Shown piece by piece: positions 8,934 through 16,155 of a stretch of 64,000 nt of DNA (the stretch's first letter is position 1; each line of letters opens with the position of its first letter). The stretch lies in contig NZ_CAMKGL010000002.1 in the NCBI RefSeq assembly GCF_946227985.1, positions 395,266 through 459,265 on the forward strand, in the 5' to 3' direction. The stretch comes from Serratia quinivorans. Lineage in GTDB: Bacteria > Pseudomonadota > Gammaproteobacteria > Enterobacterales > Enterobacteriaceae. The notes under the pieces are model-generated. The model saw nothing but the letters and a program-made list of their open reading frames with translations. It was not told the origin of the DNA and did no database searches. The position numbers and the translations under genes are program-made.

Positions 8934-9776
8934 ATGGATATGATAATAAATTTGGCGCCAGAACAGTTCGGAGCGCAACCGTATGAAGTTTTCCGCAATG
9001 CGGATTTTGTAGTCACCGCTTTTAGCTGTGAAGCCGCAGGGCCGATGCTGACGCTGGCAAACCGCCGTGGCTCGCTGCGAGTATTGCCTTACCGCGCGCT
9101 GACGATTTGGGATGCTGATTTTGATGGTTACTCGTTGAAGTCGGGTCGTCGCAGTGACAAAACTCTCGGGGGTAAGTCGGAGGGCCATGTTGCCTTTCAT
9201 TCCCCCTGGTCACCTCAGGGGGGGGCATTATTAGACATGCAGCTTGTCTGGTTGCAGGTTGAGGGCGATACGCTGACGCTTTACGGCTGCGGGGAATCTG
9301 CCCATCAACATTGTCGGCTGCGTCCGGCGGTCCGTTTGACGGCGGAGAGTGCTCAATTATCCATTGATATGCAAATCACTAACCTTGCCGACCGCCCCCT
9401 GCCGCTAAGTTATGTTTGCCAGCTTAACTACGGCTGTATTCCCGCAGCGGTGTTCAGGCAGAACCTGCCGACGCCGGCGCTGATGCCACCGGGGAGCATC
9501 ATCGAAGAAGGGCTACAGTGCTCGGACGATTTGTCACTGTATGTTGATCAGGCTGAGTTCTATATGTTGGCGTCGAAGGGGAGGCGATATGTTACGCGTT
9601 TCTCCACCGAGCAGTTCAATTATGGCCTGCGCCGCATTACACAGCAGGGAAATCAGCGCCTGTTCAGGTTCATTCAGCCGGCCACCTGCAGTCCGCAAGG
9701 GCAGGGTGAACACTCGAGAATGATGATTGGGGCGGGGAAAACGCGTGAGTTCTGCGTGACAACCGGGGTGGTGTGA
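8934..9776 (+). CDS. Aldose 1-epimerase-like protein (DUF4432-like)
   Basis: This 280-aa protein has no signal peptide or membrane segment. It looks like a beta-sandwich mutarotase relative: there is an HVAFHSPWSPQGG segment near residue 85, and later ITNLADRPLPLSYVCQLNYG, which resembles the sugar-binding strand of DUF4432/galactose-mutarotase-like proteins. The exact family is from memory and unverified. It is divergent from deoC with DeoR-type palindromes between them, which points to deoxyribose handling, perhaps mutarotation of free deoxyribose as proposed for Salmonella deo-linked genes. The ATG at 8934 has an AGGGGGAA ribosome site. Nothing suggests truncation. Confidence 0.75.
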   Translation: MDMIINLAPEQFGAQPYEVFRNADFVVTAFSCEAAGPMLTLANRRGSLRVLPYRALTIWDADFDGYSLKSGRRSDKTLGGKSEGHVAFHSPWSPQGGALLDMQLVWLQVEGDTLTLYGCGESAHQHCRLRPAVRLTAESAQLSIDMQITNLADRPLPLSYVCQLNYGCIPAAVFRQNLPTPALMPPGSIIEEGLQCSDDLSLYVDQAEFYMLASKGRRYVTRFSTEQFNYGLRRITQQGNQRLFRFIQPATCSPQGQGEHSRMMIGAGKTREFCVTTGVV

Positions 9777-9778
9777 TA

Positions 9779-9800
9779 GCCGGGGCGGTGTCGCCCCGGC
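9779..9800. terminator. Hairpin between convergent epimerase-like gene and ybjG
   Basis: GCCGGGGCG (9779-9787), a GTGT loop and CGCCCCGGC (9792-9800) form a perfect 9-bp stem. It lacks a long U tract. Confidence 0.65.
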
Positions 9801-9812
9801 CAAAATACAGGC

Positions 9813-10418
9813 TTATTCTTTCACCCAGCCTTTGCGGATCGGGAAGGCGAACAGAAAGCGGTACAGGCGCGTCAGCTTGTTGGCGATGCTATCGCCAAAC
9901 AGGTTCCATACCAATTGAGCGAACAGGCAACCGACCAGGCCGACCAGGAGGCCACCTACCATATCCAGCGGCCAGTGCACGCCCAGATAAACGCGCGACC
10001 AGGCAATGCCGGCCGCGACAACCAGCAATAAAATGCCTGACCAGACCCGATGCCAGAACAAAAAGGCTAGAGCGAAAGTGAAGATGGCGGTACCGTGATC
10101 GCTCGGGAAGGAGCTGTCCGGAGCATGGGCCAGGAAGGTATAACCGACACCGGCCACAAACGGCCGTTCGTGCGGCAGCAGCATGCCAATGGTCGCGGAG
10201 GCAAGCATGGCGAACAGCAGAGCAATTGTCGTCTTTGCCACCACTTGACGCTGCGACACCAATTGATTCTGCGGCCCCCACAGCCATAGCCCAACGATCA
10301 GCATAGGTACGATAGCGATCAGATCGCGCGCCAAAAAGGTGGCGATATCAATCATCCACTCGGGGGACGCCGGGGTCGCGTTGATCCAGGCGAAAAGAAG
10401 ATAATTCAATTGCTCCAT
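9813..10418 (-). CDS. ybjG: Undecaprenyl-diphosphate phosphatase, PAP2 family
   Basis: This 201-aa inner-membrane phosphatase dephosphorylates undecaprenyl diphosphate to recycle the lipid carrier for wall and polysaccharide synthesis. It has several transmembrane helices and the PAP2 triad: HERPF, SFPSDHGTAIF and SRVYLGVHWPLDM. It matches E. coli YbjG from MEQLNYLLFAWINATP; the longer upstream frame is not supported. The ATG at 10418 has a GAGG ribosome site. It begins 5 bp after the stop of another PAP2 gene, so the two form an operon. E. coli and Salmonella ybjG are known PmrA targets, and a PmrA-type box lies upstream of this operon. Confidence 0.93.
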   Translation of the reverse strand: MEQLNYLLFAWINATPASPEWMIDIATFLARDLIAIVPMLIVGLWLWGPQNQLVSQRQVVAKTTIALLFAMLASATIGMLLPHERPFVAGVGYTFLAHAPDSSFPSDHGTAIFTFALAFLFWHRVWSGILLLVVAAGIAWSRVYLGVHWPLDMVGGLLVGLVGCLFAQLVWNLFGDSIANKLTRLYRFLFAFPIRKGWVKE

Positions 10419-10423
10419 AATAT

Positions 10424-11176
10424 TTACCTCGTCTTGCGGCGGAGATACCCGCTCACCATCCAATAAACAGCCAGTTGGCTGAGCCAAACCCACCAACCCG
10501 CCCACAGGTTATGGGTAAGAAAATGTGCTCCGCGCATTACCTGACCAAAACCCATCAGCATGCCGAGCGCAATACCGCCGAACCAGCACCAGTAGGCCAG
10601 GCGCGGGCGTTGCGGATAAAACAGGAAAAACAGCGCCATCACTGCAAAACCACTGGAAGCATGACCACCAGGGAAGCAACGGCCCGGCCCGGGCTCTGCC
10701 GGGATTGCGCCGAACAGCGGGTAGGACATCGCCTTGCCGCCGTATTCGATCAAATCCCATGGGCAGGAATGTGCGCTGGTGGCTTTAAGAATGCCGACCA
10801 CCAGTGGGCCAATGCCGATCAGCAACATGGTGACGATCATGCGCGGGTTACGGCGGTAAATGCCCCAAAACAGCGCCAGAACCGCACAGGTAATAACGCC
10901 AATTTTCAGCAGGCGATGGTTAATCAAGTCCAGCCAGCGATCGTTCTGCCAGGGGAAATGCCCGCTGGTGGCATCGAACCAGTAATTGCTGACAGCCCAG
11001 TCCAGCTGTTCGTTACGCGACAGCCAAAGGAACAGCAAGCCACTGACTACCAATCCCAAAACCTGCCAACGGTAAAAGGATGCCGGCAGGGAGTAAAGGG
11101 CGTTAGTCTTAATTTGGGGTATCGTTGAGGATTGATTTAATGAAGGTTTTGGGTTCACGCGCAGGCTCGGTGACAT
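10424..11176 (-). CDS. PAP2-family membrane phosphatase, lipid A phosphatase-like
   Basis: This 250-aa protein has about six hydrophobic helices and an N-terminal cytoplasmic tail of some 30 residues. It shows a divergent PAP2 signature: KATSAHSCPWDL, then RCFPGGHASSGFA, then MRGAHFLTHNLWAGW. This variant (SCPWDL and RGAHF-TH) is typical of membrane phosphatases acting on lipid A or other polyprenyl/lipid phosphates, not of the YbjG type. The substrate cannot be read from sequence. It precedes ybjG by 5 bp in an operon, and a PmrA-like box lies 31-47 bp before its start. This suggests a role in remodelling envelope lipid phosphates under polymyxin or iron signals (inference). The start at 11176 has a weak ribosome site. 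Confidence 0.8.
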   Translation of the reverse strand: MSPSLRVNPKPSLNQSSTIPQIKTNALYSLPASFYRWQVLGLVVSGLLFLWLSRNEQLDWAVSNYWFDATSGHFPWQNDRWLDLINHRLLKIGVITCAVLALFWGIYRRNPRMIVTMLLIGIGPLVVGILKATSAHSCPWDLIEYGGKAMSYPLFGAIPAEPGPGRCFPGGHASSGFAVMALFFLFYPQRPRLAYWCWFGGIALGMLMGFGQVMRGAHFLTHNLWAGWWVWLSQLAVYWMVSGYLRRKTR

Positions 11177-11206
11177 TAACGGATGTTGCCACTGTAATAA
11201 TTCTGT

Positions 11207-11223
11207 CTTAAGAAAACCTTAAT
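11207..11223. promoter_or_regulatory. PmrA-type box
   Basis: CTTAAG-AAAAC-CTTAAT fits the PmrA pattern YTTAAK-N5-YTTAAK exactly, and the reverse strand also fits loosely. It lies between the PAP2 operon and the divergent nucleosidase-like gene and could serve either. Confidence 0.6.
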
Positions 11224-11313
11224 GCCCCAGATTACCAAGATTGCGAAAGCAATAGGCGGATTATCGGCTTTCGGCTAAGGTAATCGTTTGCTTTTTATTG
11301 GAATGATGTGGTG

Positions 11314-12153
11314 ATGACAAGAAAATTGAATTTGGCGCTGTTGGCAGCCTGTAGTGCGGTTTTTTCCCCCTTGGCATTAGCGGAGGTTACCGGGCCGATT
11401 GTGGTGCAGGGCGCGATGCCGGTAGAGGCAGAACGTTTTGCCCAGCGCCTGGAAAACCCGCGTGAAGAGCAGATTGGCGGTTGGCGTTTCTGGCGTGGCA
11501 CGGTGGATGGGTATCCGGTGGTGGTGTCAGAAACCCTGAAAGGCATGTCGAATGCAGCGGCCGCGACGGCTATTGCCGCTACCCAATTCCATCCGGTAGC
11601 CATCATCAATCAGGGGACCGCCGGTGGCCACGATCCTGCGTTGAAGGTGTACGACATCGTATTGGGCAAGTACTCGGTCAGCCTGGGCGCGTTTAAAACA
11701 CCTAAGAAGGCGGCGGGGGAAGGCAGTGACTCGCGGCAATGGCAGCCGATGGATTTACTGGCTTCGAAAGGCAGTGCCGGTGAAGATAAAAATGCCCACA
11801 CCATCCGTCAGTTTCCGGCTGACGCCAAACTGTTGGCGATAGCTGAAAGTGTTAAGGGCAGCTATACCCAGGGCAAAGTGGTTGAAGGGGTTATCGGCTC
11901 TGCCGATGTGTGGAACAGTGAACTGGACCGTATTGGCTATTTCCACGCCAGCTATCATACCTCGGTTGAAGAGATGGAGACCGCCTCCGCTGCGCAGATC
12001 GCCGCTTCCTTCAACATCCCTTTTGTTGGCATCCGCGTGCTGTCCAACAATATTACCAATCAGGGTAAATACGACCCACAGACTGGCCTGGCGTGCCAGG
12101 ATTATGTCTATCAGGTGGTGAAGGCTTATATCGCCAAAAACGCATCTCGTTAA
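11314..12153 (+). CDS. Periplasmic nucleosidase/phosphorylase-like protein (MTAN family)
   Basis: This 279-aa protein has a clear Sec signal peptide (TRKLNLALLAACSAVFSPLALA), so it acts in the periplasm. The rest is a PNP/UDP-phosphorylase fold: IINQGTAGG (phosphate/ribose loop) near residue 100, and SVEEMETASAAQIAASFNIPFVGIRVLSNN near the end. It corresponds to the VEMEGAA and IRAISD segments of MTA/SAH nucleosidase. The catalytic Asp of the classic enzyme is replaced by Asn in RVLSNN, so activity or specificity may differ. The ATG at 11314 is chosen because it starts the signal peptide; GTG codons at 11308 and 11311 are in frame. E. coli has no exported version. Its substrate is unknown. 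Confidence 0.8.
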   Translation: MTRKLNLALLAACSAVFSPLALAEVTGPIVVQGAMPVEAERFAQRLENPREEQIGGWRFWRGTVDGYPVVVSETLKGMSNAAAATAIAATQFHPVAIINQGTAGGHDPALKVYDIVLGKYSVSLGAFKTPKKAAGEGSDSRQWQPMDLLASKGSAGEDKNAHTIRQFPADAKLLAIAESVKGSYTQGKVVEGVIGSADVWNSELDRIGYFHASYHTSVEEMETASAAQIAASFNIPFVGIRVLSNNITNQGKYDPQTGLACQDYVYQVVKAYIAKNASR

Positions 12154-12161
12154 TGATTTAT

Positions 12162-12178
12162 CCTGATTGATGGTCAGG
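12162..12178 (+). terminator. Weak hairpin after the nucleosidase-like gene
   Basis: CCTGA and TCAGG pair across a 7-nt loop just after the stop codon. There is no U tract. Confidence 0.3.
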
Positions 12179-12294
12179 AGTGGGTTATTGCAACTGGTTA
12201 TTGCCTATTGTAAAGAAGATTAAACCACTGGCGAGCTTGCCGGTAGTGTATTAGCTTATGCCCAGAGCATTTAATAAATTGTAGGGATATAAAC

Positions 12295-12807
12295 ATGAAC
12301 AAGGCATCCGTTGTATTTTCCGGCCTGCTGATGGCCGCTTCAGCCAGCGCTATTGCTGCCACCTCTTCCGAAGACACCGATATCAGCAAGCAACCGCTGG
12401 AAAAGGTCGCCCCTTATCCTAAAGCCGAGAAGGGCATGAACCGCCAGGTGATTTACCTGCCGAAGCAGGAACACGAAGAGAACTTCAAGGTTGAACTGCT
12501 GATTGGCAAAACGCTGGAAGTGGACTGCAACCGCCACATGATTGGCGGCACGTTGGAAACCAAAACCCTTTCCGGTTGGGGTTACGACTACCTGGTGGTG
12601 GAAAAACTGTCTGAGCCGGCTTCCACCATGATGGCTTGCCAGGACAATACCAAGCAGCAGAAATTTATCGCTGCCAACCTGGGTGACGCTGCCATGCAAC
12701 GTTACAACAGCCGCCTGCCAATCGTGGTCTACGTACCGAAAGACGTGGAAGTGAAATACCGCGTGTGGAAAGCCGAAGACACCGTGAGCAAAGCAGAGCA
12801 GAAGTAA
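12295..12807 (+). CDS. eco: Ecotin, periplasmic serine protease inhibitor
   Basis: This 170-aa exported protein dimerises and blocks trypsin-fold proteases such as elastase and chymotrypsin. A signal peptide ends near residue 21 (SAIAA). The reactive loop STMMAC places the scissile pair at Met112-Met113, as in E. coli ecotin, and C78 pairs with C115. The primary-site and secondary-site regions are intact. The ribosome site is GTAGGGATATAAAC. It is a single-gene unit with a terminator at its 3' side. It would protect the cell against host or competitor proteases; Serratia itself secretes mainly metalloproteases and serine proteases (general knowledge). Confidence 0.95.
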   Translation: MNKASVVFSGLLMAASASAIAATSSEDTDISKQPLEKVAPYPKAEKGMNRQVIYLPKQEHEENFKVELLIGKTLEVDCNRHMIGGTLETKTLSGWGYDYLVVEKLSEPASTMMACQDNTKQQKFIAANLGDAAMQRYNSRLPIVVYVPKDVEVKYRVWKAEDTVSKAEQK

Positions 12808-12856
12808 TGCCGAGGTGTGCTAACCATTAGCACGGCTAAGTTATTACTCGAAAATG

Positions 12857-12915
12857 AACCCGTTTGGAGAGTGCATTGCGCCGTTGGCCATTGCCCCTCG
12901 GACGGGTTTTTTTTT
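12857..12915 (+). terminator. eco terminator
   Basis: AACCCGT (12857-12863) pairs with ACGGGTT (12902-12908), with further pairing in the loop, followed by a run of Ts to 12915. Confidence 0.75.
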
Positions 12916-13050
12916 GTATATCGCACCGTGGCGTGAAGCAATAGAAAACGGCAGTAAAAGTCTGTAGTTTTGCGTGTATTCCGATAAAGGCTGAAGGATT
13001 AAAATGTCAGCTTTATATACGCAACAATAAAATTCACCTGATGGGCAACA

Positions 13051-14019
13051 ATGACAAAATTAATTGAATTTAGCGCCATTACTGAAGCAGCAGAACGGCT
13101 CAACGGGAAAGTTATTCGTACCGCCACTATTCCAGGACCAAAACTGACTGAAAAACTACAGAGACCGGTTTTTCTGAAACTTGAAAATACTCAGCTGGGA
13201 GGGTCTTTTAAAGCCAGGGGCGTGCTTAACAAGTTTTTGAGCTTGGCGGACGATGTTAAAGATAACCGGTTTGTGGCGGTGAGCGGCGGTAATTTTGGCA
13301 TTGCGATAGCCGAGGCGGCGAAAATCTTTGGGGCTGATGTCACTATTATTATGCCGAAAAGTGCCCCGGTAACCGCCATTGACCGGGTTGGTGAACTGGG
13401 CAGCTCTGTGGTCGTGGAATCTGATGTTCACGCCGCGTTTGAGCGGGCTAAGGCTTTGGCTGACCAGGGATACCTAGTCATTGATGATTGCAACGACTCG
13501 CTGATCGCCGAAGGACACGGAACCCTGGCACTTGAGTTCATTGCCGACTGTCCGGAACTTACCGACGTCCTGGTTGCGGTGGGGGGCGGCGGTATGCTGG
13601 CTGGTGTGGCTACTGCGCTAAAAGCCATAAAGCCAGAGATTAGAATTTGGGGGGTTGAAACCGCTGGGGCAAGTTCGATGCACCAGGCATTGCGCGCCGG
13701 AAAACCGGTGAACATTGAGGTGACTTCAATTATCTCTACCCTCGGTGTGCCTGTCATTGATGAAATGATGCTGGCCCATGCTCAAGCTTATATCGAGGAA
13801 GTGGTAGTGGTATCGGATAAGGCCGCGATAGAGGGAATGCTGGCCTTTGGCGAAGATGCAAAATTATGGGTTGAACTGGCGTCTGGAACGTTGATACCTG
13901 CGGCTATGACCATTGCTCCCAAGCTTCCCGCTAACGCCGTCATTGGGATCGTAGTGTGCGGTGGAAATATCTCCCATCAGGACATGTCGAAATGGGTTAG
14001 CTACTCGCAAACCCTGTGA
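13051..14019 (+). CDS. Threonine/serine dehydratase-like PLP enzyme
   Basis: This 322-aa fold-type II PLP protein belongs to the threonine dehydratase/serine racemase/hydroxyaspartate ammonia-lyase group. The cofactor lysine is K54 in GGSFKARG. The substrate loop reads SGGNFGIA, where catabolic threonine dehydratases usually have SAGNHAQG, so the substrate may not be threonine. The phosphate loop VGGGGMLAG is intact. There is no regulatory ACT domain. The gene is less GC-rich than the backbone and lies directly beside the prophage remnant, so it may be acquired. It is not in E. coli at this position. An 8-codon frame with an AAGGA site starts at 13003, but I do not call it. Confidence 0.8.
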   Translation: MTKLIEFSAITEAAERLNGKVIRTATIPGPKLTEKLQRPVFLKLENTQLGGSFKARGVLNKFLSLADDVKDNRFVAVSGGNFGIAIAEAAKIFGADVTIIMPKSAPVTAIDRVGELGSSVVVESDVHAAFERAKALADQGYLVIDDCNDSLIAEGHGTLALEFIADCPELTDVLVAVGGGGMLAGVATALKAIKPEIRIWGVETAGASSMHQALRAGKPVNIEVTSIISTLGVPVIDEMMLAHAQAYIEEVVVVSDKAAIEGMLAFGEDAKLWVELASGTLIPAAMTIAPKLPANAVIGIVVCGGNISHQDMSKWVSYSQTL

Positions 14020-14043
14020 TTTTTCTCCTGCAGAGTTTATTCA

Positions 14044-14061
14044 GGCAATAAAAAAACCGCT
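14044..14061. other. Candidate left attachment site of the P2-like remnant
   Basis: GGCAATAAAAAAACCGCT matches 17 of 18 bases of GGCAATAAAAAACCCGCT at 17082-17099, the 3' end of rybB. The two copies bracket all prophage fragments. Confidence 0.5.
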
Positions 14062-14086
14062 TCCTCATAGCAACAATAAAATCAAT

Positions 14087-14110
14087 AACCTATTGTTTTT
14101 ACAATAGGTT
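14087..14110. terminator. Strong hairpin near the left end of the prophage remnant
   Basis: AACCTATTG (14087-14095) pairs with CAATAGGTT (14102-14110) across TTTTTA. It could end the upstream dehydratase transcript or the int transcript. Confidence 0.5.
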
Positions 14111-14151
14111 GTTATGACGGTGTGGGGTGAGGAAATATGGGGATTGCCAAC

Positions 14152-14288
14152 CTATGCCGCCACTTTGTCGCCACTTGGCATGGTCGCTAGCGGGTTGAAT
14201 TGCAGGGCTGTTTCGAGGTGTTCCGGCGCAAGGTCATCTTGATTTCATAGTGCCCAAGGATACGTTGTAGAACCAGGATATTAGCCAT
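14152..14288 (-). pseudogene. int: Phage integrase (tyrosine recombinase) C-terminal remnant
   Basis: Read on the minus strand, this fragment gives NILVLQRILGHYEIKMT and then, in another frame, LAPEHLETALQFNPLAT ending DKVAA-stop. This is the end of a P2-type integrase. The frame change falls exactly where the family has L-R-Y-A-H, so the catalytic tyrosine codon is missing. A 16-bp deletion between two copies of ACCTTGCG would explain the loss (inference from the family sequence). The remaining N-terminal part is gone. Its 3' end faces the left attachment-like repeat, as int does in an integrated P2 phage. Confidence 0.8.
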
Positions 14289-14840
14289 GCATGCATTAGG
14301 TGCATGAATTTGCATGATGATCCGGTGTGACATTTACCCCCGCAGCGCCAGCACTGGCGAGGATCGCACCGGATCATGCAACTGCATTAAAAGCGACACA
14401 TGAAGCGGGCAGGGATAGCATTGCGCGCTTCGACAGTAATCAGCAGTAGGGGATTTATAATCAGATTGTGAATAGATGTTTTCAAATTAATAACAAAAAG
14501 AAACTATTTTTTTGTTAAATTTTCTCTTGTTAATTGTCTTTTTTAGCCTTGCACAGGATGACATCTAAAATACCACTTATTTGGTATTTATTTATATGGC
14601 CTATAATGAATGAAAATTTAATGTTGGATGTGAAATTATGGTTGGTTGAAGTTAAATTTTAATTAAAAAGCTATAAAAAATAATAACTTAATTGTGATTT
14701 AGATTCTGAAAAAAAAATAAAATGTTATAATATAACAAAAAAAACTTGAAACCGGAGTCTTGATGTTTTAATTTTTATTTAGTTGTTTTGTTTTGGTTAC
14801 ATATATATCGGAAATTCCGATGCTTCTATAAGGATATACT
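14289..14840. other. AT-rich non-coding stretch inside the prophage remnant
   Basis: This 552-bp stretch has no supported gene. It contains an 11-bp inverted repeat ATGATCCGGTG/CACCGGATCAT (14317-14327 and 14367-14377) with an inner stem GCCAG-CAC-TGGC, then very AT-rich sequence. A perfect odd palindrome TGTTATAATATAACA lies at 14723-14737, about 100 bp before the OsmE-like gene, and could be an operator or promoter element. Confidence 0.5.
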
Positions 14841-15167
14841 ATGCGTTTTACTCCTATCTTGCTTGCGACAATGCTGAGTGCATGTAGTTTTAGTTTTCTT
14901 AAGTTTGATAATGAACCTGTTGTTAAGGCTACATATGCAGCAGGTGCGACAAAAGAATCAATTATTGCGGCAGGAGGTAAACCTGAGAGTGAGGTAAATA
15001 TTCCAGAAATTTCTGGTACTTGTGTAAACTATACTTTGCGTAAGGATGGGGAGACAATGCCATTTTATGTCGCATTTGATAAAAGTGGAAAACCCACACA
15101 CTACAGCTATGTGACTTGTGCAGAAGCAAAACGACTTGGTGTTTTTAAGAAGGGTGAAAATAAATGA
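14841..15167 (+). CDS. OsmE-like small lipoprotein
   Basis: This 108-aa predicted lipoprotein has a short signal peptide and lipobox LSAC (Cys15). The middle and end, with AAGGKPESEV, SGTCVNYTL and the closing YSYVTCAEA, follow the pattern of OsmE (AGKPSSEV, RGTCQTYIL, YQTCAEY). The fold is probably that of the SmpA/BamE-OsmE group. The second and third cysteines may form a disulfide in the periplasm. An AAGGATATACT ribosome site precedes the ATG. The sequence is much richer in AT than the chromosome backbone and the gene sits between prophage fragments, so it is probably cargo brought by the phage. Its function is unknown. Confidence 0.75.
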   Translation: MRFTPILLATMLSACSFSFLKFDNEPVVKATYAAGATKESIIAAGGKPESEVNIPEISGTCVNYTLRKDGETMPFYVAFDKSGKPTHYSYVTCAEAKRLGVFKKGENK

Positions 15168-15317
15168 TTTTTTACTATTCTGATTATGATAAGTAAATTT
15201 TATTATAACATGCACATATGAATATATTGCATGCTTTATGTGTTTTTTTAATTGTGTGATTGTCTTTAATAACAATCACACAATTGGTAATGATTTATTT
15301 ATGGTGAGCGTTTTATA

Positions 15318-15677
15318 ATGGTTAGAATTGTTGGTATTACATTTTTTTCTCTATTGTTGTGTGGCTGTAGCGCAAACTCTTTAAATTCTAATGCAAAAAG
15401 TGTAAGAGTTACAAATAGTGAGCCAAGAGAGAATTGTAAGTTTATTGATCAGGTTACTGGTAGCCAGGGTAACTACTTTACTGGTGGCTGGACATCTAAT
15501 AAAAACCTTGAGCAAGGTGCAATAAATGACCTCAGAAATGAGACGGCAAAAATTGGGGGGGATACAGTTGTAATCCTTACTCAACGATCTGGTCAGACTG
15601 GCTCATCTTACATTGGTTCAGGTAGTAGTCAGCAGACAAATGTTATCGTGACTGGTTCCGCCTATAATTGTCAGTAG
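15318..15677 (+). CDS. DUF4156-like lipoprotein
   Basis: This 119-aa predicted lipoprotein has lipobox LLCGC (Cys17). After it, ENCKFIDQVTGSQGNYF and AINDLRNETAKIGGDTVVI, and the final ITGSAYNC-like end, match the DUF4156 pattern (a Cys near the start of the domain and one at the C-terminus, with an NxRNxAxxxGaN-like helix). Such proteins are small envelope lipoproteins of unknown role. It follows the OsmE-like gene by 150 bp on the same strand, with the same AT-rich composition. It is placed as prophage cargo. Family assignment is from pattern memory. Confidence 0.7.
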   Translation: MVRIVGITFFSLLLCGCSANSLNSNAKSVRVTNSEPRENCKFIDQVTGSQGNYFTGGWTSNKNLEQGAINDLRNETAKIGGDTVVILTQRSGQTGSSYIGSGSSQQTNVIVTGSAYNCQ

Positions 15678-15739
15678 AGTATATTAAAAAAACTTAATGA
15701 ATAATTCTGCAAGGTAAAATGTGTTTGTTTGGAGGTAGG

Positions 15740-15844
15740 ATGCTCTATTTCGTGTTTGCAGTTGCTATAAGTTATTTCCTGTTAAGCGTGGTGTTGTTTT
15801 TTAGCGTTATATGCGCTGAGAGATTATTCAGTTTGGGGTGTTAA
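15740..15844 (+). CDS. Small predicted membrane protein (34 aa)
   Basis: An ATG at 15740 with a strong GGAGG site (15731-15735, 4-base spacing) opens a frame that starts MLYFVFAVAISYFLL and ends FSLGC. Nearly the whole protein is one hydrophobic helix. There are no homologues that I recognise. The ribosome site and membrane-helix composition make it more likely than chance, but in AT-rich DNA hydrophobic frames arise easily. It lies downstream of the DUF4156-like gene within the prophage cargo. Confidence 0.4.
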   Translation: MLYFVFAVAISYFLLSVVLFFSVICAERLFSLGC

Positions 15845-15951
15845 ATTGTAAGAATATTTTTATTAAAACTGCTGATTTGTCATCATTTAATAGTGAAACC
15901 CCATTATTCAAAAAATAACCTATAAACGTAATTATTTCAAAGAATGTTTTT

Positions 15952-15991
15952 AAACCTCTTCTTGGCTATGCAAGTAACCAAGAAGAGGTTT
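15952..15991. terminator. Strong bidirectional terminator
   Basis: AAACCTCTTCTTGG (15952-15965) pairs perfectly over 14 bp with CCAAGAAGAGGTTT (15978-15991). It directly follows the stop of the small lipoprotein gene on the minus strand and has a T run on the plus side. Confidence 0.85.
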
Positions 15992-15994
15992 TTA

Positions 15995-16155
15995 TTAATA
16001 ACCTGCTGCTTTATTTGCCGCCTTAATTCTTTTGTTCATTACCTCTTTGTCGTTTTTATCCTTTGCTTGCATGATGCCTCCAGCAGCATTTATCCAGTCA
16101 CTGCTGGAACAACCAGACAAAAAAACATCATTGTTACAAATATAATTACCCTCAT
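15995..16155 (-). pseudogene. Small lipoprotein gene, frameshifted in a T7 run
   Basis: The minus strand has an AGAGG site and ATG at 16155 and reads MRVIIFVTMMFF, then stops soon after. Adding one T to the T7 tract (A7 on the plus strand, near 16119-16125) would continue as LSGCSSSDWINAAGG and then a charged tail ending KAANKAAGY-stop. That is a 53-aa lipoprotein with lipobox LSGC. The terminator starts four bases after the stop, which supports a real gene. It is either broken, phase-variable, or a sequencing error in a homopolymer. No known family was recognised; short Lys/Asn/Ala-rich lipoproteins are common phage cargo. Confidence 0.6.

Noticed and set aside
13003-13029. 8-codon leader peptide (MSALYTQQ) before the dehydratase-like gene
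   Set aside because: It has an AAGGA site, but it is too short to support and no attenuator hairpin follows.
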